From assembly GCF_021134715.1 (NCBI RefSeq), contig NC_060018.1, forward strand, positions 10,185,501-10,249,500: a DNA stretch of 64,000 nt, read 5' to 3'. This document shows positions 60,164-64,000 of this stretch, one piece after another. Position 1 is the stretch's first letter, and each line of letters starts with the position of its first letter. A model generated the notes under the pieces. The model searched no databases, was not told the DNA's origin, and saw only the letters and a list, made by a program, of their open reading frames with translations. This DNA comes from Daphnia pulex. Lineage: Eukaryota; Arthropoda; Branchiopoda; Diplostraca; Daphniidae. Position numbers and translations under genes: made by a program.

Positions 60164-60188
60164 CGTGGGAATCCGGCGTCTTCCCACA
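60164..60188. promoter_or_regulatory. Inverted pair of Su(H)/CSL sites
   Basis: CGTGGGAA at 60164-60171 faces TTCCCACA (TGTGGGAA on the other strand) at 60181-60188, with 9 bases between. Both match the CSL consensus YGTGRGAA exactly. The pair lies about 590-610 bases upstream of the HES-type start codon. Paired head-to-head sites are the hallmark of Notch-responsive HES/E(spl) promoters, though the usual spacer is about 15-19 bases. Confidence 0.6.
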
Positions 60189-63100
60189 GTCTCTCTCCGG
60201 GTCTCGGCTTAAATGTGATGGCAGCAGCACAAGCCAGGGCCACGGCCAGGGCCAGCCAGGGCCAGCCACCACCTGTATTTTTTTTTTTTTGTTATCCGGA
60301 TGATTACGATCGGAATCATCCATCAAAGGTGCGCGCCAAAATTCTTTTTTATTCATCAGTGACATGTTGATTGCACACACACGCTCCACATTGTTGTGCT
60401 GCAGCGGCCGGCCCGTTCCCGCTCTCTCTACACCCCCCCTTTAACCGGCCCCGATGAAAATGCATTTAATTGCTCGGCAACCTGATGATGATTGGGCCGG
60501 CCGAATCCAAAGCGGATGCGCTACAGACAGACGCTCATCAACTTAGATACAAGACGCAAAAAATCGAAACATAAAATTCCAGGGAACACATAAAGGTCGT
60601 TCGCTTTTCGGACTTGATACGATTATCCCGGGCGCACTCAAACGATTTTTTGGAACCCGATGGCGTGATTTGAATTGTTTCACGCGGATCCGGCTCTCTG
60701 ATGATTTTAACACGAAACGTCCAGGAGACGGATAATTATTATATCCAGGATAAAAATAATAAAAAAGTGGGGGCCTTTTTATTTTATTTTGTTCTCTTTC
60801 TCTCTCTCCCTCATTATCAAATTCGAGAAGAGGCCCATATCTGGTATCGGTTGATCAACGGTTAAAATTCGAGATCGATTTCACGCCCATCGGACGATAA
60901 ATGGCGGCGGCGCTGGCGTGGATGGAGCGACGCGCGGACAATGGCGCGCGTTGACGGACTACCACCATCATCTTTAATTACAAGGGGGACGTCTTTTCCT
61001 ATATGCTATTGAATGAAGGGGGGAATAAACCCTCATGACGCGAATGAAAGGAAGAAAATGAAATAATAAGGTGGATCGAAATTCGTCTTAAAAATAAAAC
61101 ATTCGATACCGTCATAGCGGTCGTTGTGCTGGTGTTTCTTCAATCAACTATAATTTAATATTTGCCAGACTCTATATGTAAGATGCAGCTAGGCGTCTGA
61201 ATAATAATTGAAGAATGTACCCCCGTCGGTGTGTCTATGTGTGTTATATTATAGTTAAGGAATAAGAGCGAAGAATGTAGAACGAGTTCATTCATTAATA
61301 AAGAAATAATAATGGAGGTGGTAGTTTTTTCTCTAACAAAAAAAAACAAAAAAAGTGGAAGAAGAAAAATTATAAGAAGAAAGAAAAGAGGTTTTGATGA
61401 CGGGAAAAAATTATTCCAGAGGGGAATGAAATAACAGATTTCCCATCCTCCTGAAGAAGAAAAAAAAATCATCATCATAATAAAAAATAAAAAAAAAAAA
61501 TCTACAGAAAATTGGTCGTGATGCAACAGAGTACAGTAGGCAGATAAGGGACGGTGGTGGTAGTGGTGGTAGTACCTTGGTCGGTAGTGGCTTCTGCTGT
61601 GGGTGGAGAATAGGTGGGCGGTCGCGGAGGAGGAGGAGGAGGAGGAGGGGGGGAATGAAATGAAACTCTTCAGCGTGAGAACATTTTCTTTCCCACGAGT
61701 CAGCAGCGCGCTCCTATACACAGCAGCTCCTGCTCTATCCTCCTCCTCTTACCTCCCCCTCCATTTTCCAGTGTGTATTGTATGCGTGTGTGCTGTGTGT
61801 GCACTGTGTATAGGCACCCGCCATATTGTGTGTGTAGTGGCACGCCGGGGTCTTGACCTCCATTTCTTTTTCTTTCTCATATACGTATATACCTCCCCCA
61901 ACCGCCACCCCATTATATTCCCGTGTATACATCAGCGCGCGCAACACAATCATCAAATCGTTAAAAAATCAGAGAAAGAGAGAGAGAGAAAAAAGAGGCA
62001 CAACCCGCGCTTATTCTATTCAAATGAGAGTGGTAGTAGTGGTAGTAGTAGTAGTAGTAGTAACTAGTAGGCCATATCGATTGAATCATGACGGATTAAG
62101 TTCACCATTTCAATGGCCTCTCCTCTCCCCTCCCACCCTTTATTCATTTGACCACTTGAACGGTTTCCATCCGAAATCAAACACCTACAATTTAATATCA
62201 AAGTTTTCTTTTGAAAGAAAGATGAAGAAGAGGAGAAGAGTTGAACGACTCTGCTGTAGACATAACACGGAGATAAATCAAAAGATGGTGTTTCATTCGG
62301 ATATGGCCGTTGACCGCGCGGCTCAATTATCGTTCCAGCCGTTCGTCGTCGTCTGCTGCCCAGTTCTTGATTTATTCTTCGAAATTTTGATTTGCCGATT
62401 GAATTGTTTTCCGCTCGATTCCGGTGTCTCCAAGGACGTAATAATCATCATCACGAGATGAAATTTTGTTTGGCGGGAGTATATAGACAACAATAAAGGG
62501 AAAAGAACGACATCACGAAGTGAAAAAGAAGTCGCCACACGCCGTGGGAGGCACTTCACGGAGAGTTCGGTTCAAGTTCGTCGGCCATTAATGTCGTGAT
62601 CCATTAATGCGGAAGCGGCGGGAAATCAAAAACGAGCTCCGGCTCTGCTGCTGTTGTTGTGACTCTCCGACGCCGTCCCTTTTTCTCCCCACCGACTTTC
62701 AAAAAAAAAAAAGAAAAGGGGGGATTATTTTCATGTCAAACATGTCCCATGAAAGCACGACAAACAAGGTGATTTTCACGATTATTCGGCCTCGTTCCAA
62801 GTGTTTGCTTTTTTGTTGGGTTTCCCCTCCCCCTTTCTTTTGTTTGTCCCTTTTTTTCTTTCTATCCGGGTGGGAAAGATTTGATTCTTTTCTAATTGAA
62901 ATTTCTGATTTTATTTTATTTATCTATTTTTTGTCCTTCGCGGTTTTTTGTTTAAATTTAAACTTTTCCGATTGGGTTGGCGCTGTGGCCGAGAGATGGC
63001 GGGCGGTAAACGGCGGCGGTGGAGGAAAACGGGCGCGCGCGGTTTGAATGGGGAACGCTCAAAGTGGAAGGAGGTGGTAGATGATGGTCGGTTGGGGGGG

Positions 63101-63298
63101 AAAAGATTTTTTGGGGGACCGCAGCCCGGGCAGTACGCGCCCGCAGTTTCACTTAGCACGTGCCGTCATCGCCTGCGGCCTATTCCTCTCCATGTCTTTT
63201 CTACTATAGCTGCTGCTGCTGCTGGGTTGCTCCTGCTGCTGCTGCTCCCACAATGGGAAAGAAACGCTTTGAACTGTCTGTCTCTTTTTCCAGCCCAC

Positions 63299-63301
<3 letters not shown>

Positions 63302-63332
<31 letters not shown>

Positions 63333-63407
63333 ATTTTATGGTCGGAGCTGCTTAATTATATGCGCTGCCATGAGCGCACGGAGGGGAGAGAGAGAGAGAG
63401 AGAGAGA
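63302..63407. repeat. Complementary (CT)n and (GA)n tracts
   Basis: A CT tract (63302-63329) and a GA tract (63385-63407) lie about 55 bases apart and could pair as arms of a hairpin. GA repeats also resemble GAGA-factor binding sites. Confidence 0.8.
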
Positions 63408-64000
63408 CCGCCGGGTCGTGAGAACCAAAAAAACTGAAGGGAAACGAAAAAATAGAGATAGAAGAGAGAGAGAGAAAGAAAGACGAATTTAACAAAAGAG
63501 AAGAGTCGAGAGAGAGAGAGAGACAGGAGGGGGGGGAGAAAGAGAATGGACTCGGTTCAATCAGCTGACCGTGATTGTTCTCTCTCTCTCACTCACTCTT
63601 GTCCCTACCTGTTATTTTCTACCTATCCTCCACCAGGTGATTATATGTATCTAAAAAAAAAACGGAGGGAACAAAAAAATCAAAATTGGAATATTATCAA
63701 AAGGTAAAAAAAAAAAGATTGCGTGAGTGAGGTGAGCGCCACCTGTGAGCTGCTGGTTCATCTCTCGCGGACGGCGGCTGACTTGTTTTCGATTCGGATG
63801 GGCCTCATTTTCCCACAGAATCTTCAGCAGCCAGCAGCAGTGCAGCAGCAGCATCTTTCTTCTTCTATTGTTAAAACACCTTCCTGTGTACTACTACTAC
63901 TACTACCTAGTACAAACACGCAACCGTTTATTCTGCCCCTTTTTGTTTCTTTATTTTTGGTCCGAAATTTCCGGTTGACCTCAATTTATAAAATTTCATT

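Larger units (their letters stand above)
59579..64000. other. Upstream regulatory region of the HES-type gene
   Basis: No gene seen in 4.4 kb. Besides the inverted Su(H) pair, perfect sites occur at 61690-61697 and 63810-63817. There is a CACGTG E-box near 59844 and extensive CT/GA repeats near the right end. Long ORFs at 61155-61721, 61853-62461 and elsewhere cross microsatellites and are low-complexity artefacts. Confidence 0.5.

Noticed and set aside
61155-62461. Several ORFs of 150-200 codons upstream of the HES gene
   Set aside because: They are driven by T-, GAG- and GTA-rich microsatellites, giving poly-Ser, poly-Phe or poly-Val stretches without domains.
1-64000. CRISPR arrays, operons, prophage or other bacterial features
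   Set aside because: The window has spliced genes, metazoan domains and Pol III tRNA signals. No regularly spaced short repeats or bacterial gene organisation were seen.

Overview
The window looks like arthropod nuclear DNA, most likely from a branchiopod crustacean such as Daphnia. It has short GT-AG introns (about 60-80 bp in the housekeeping gene), long gene-poor stretches around developmental genes, a Notch-pathway bHLH-Orange gene, Pax3/7-type genes and many CT/GA and CA microsatellites. The species call is inference; the gene families are read from the sequence.

Layout. (1) 1-28 kb is a developmental-regulator region. It holds two tandem Pax3/7 (gooseberry/paired-like) genes on the + strand. 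Gene A is cut by the left window edge and only its homeobox and C-terminal exons are present (2267-3455). Gene B is complete (22460-27718, six exons: paired domain, octapeptide, homeodomain, low-complexity tail). About 19 kb of mostly non-coding DNA separates them, containing one tRNA-Arg(TCG), an eroded duplicated segment and many copies of the palindrome TAGGCCTA. (2) 28-35 kb is a decay zone. A DNAJC10/ERdj5-like disulfide-reductase gene on the - strand has lost its N-terminal half, ends abruptly at a 372-bp transposon-derived repeat, and carries internal stops. Beside it lies a patchwork of retroelement pieces: a tandem repeat with compensating hairpin changes, broken ORFs, a putative LTR, and Ty3/Gypsy reverse transcriptase and RNase H fragments. 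(3) 36-42 kb has an LRR-type gene (-) and an apparently intact RNA polymerase III subunit gene, POLR3C/RPC3 (+), transcribed divergently. (4) 43-47 kb is a large unrecognised + strand gene in decay, with a Gln/His- then Gly/Pro/Arg-rich tail. (5) 47.6-50.5 kb has two tandem secreted fasciclin (FAS1) genes (-). One has a clear TATA plus initiator promoter; the other shows one frame break. (6) 50.5-57.9 kb is gene-poor, with a ~0.47-kb direct repeat pair and a tRNA-Asn(GTT). (7) 57.9-64 kb has a HES/E(spl)-type repressor (-) ending in WRPW. Its upstream region contains four perfect Su(H)/CSL sites, two of them an inverted pair.

How the genes relate. The Pax pair and the HES gene are embryonic patterning regulators. 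POLR3C is housekeeping. The FAS1 pair and the Pax pair are local tandem duplications. The strongest unexplained signals are the covarying hairpin repeat at 31.8-32.05 kb, the inverted Su(H) pair upstream of the HES gene, the enrichment of TAGGCCTA in intergenic DNA, and the coincidence of the truncated DNAJC10-like exon with the edge of a perfect 372-bp repeat.
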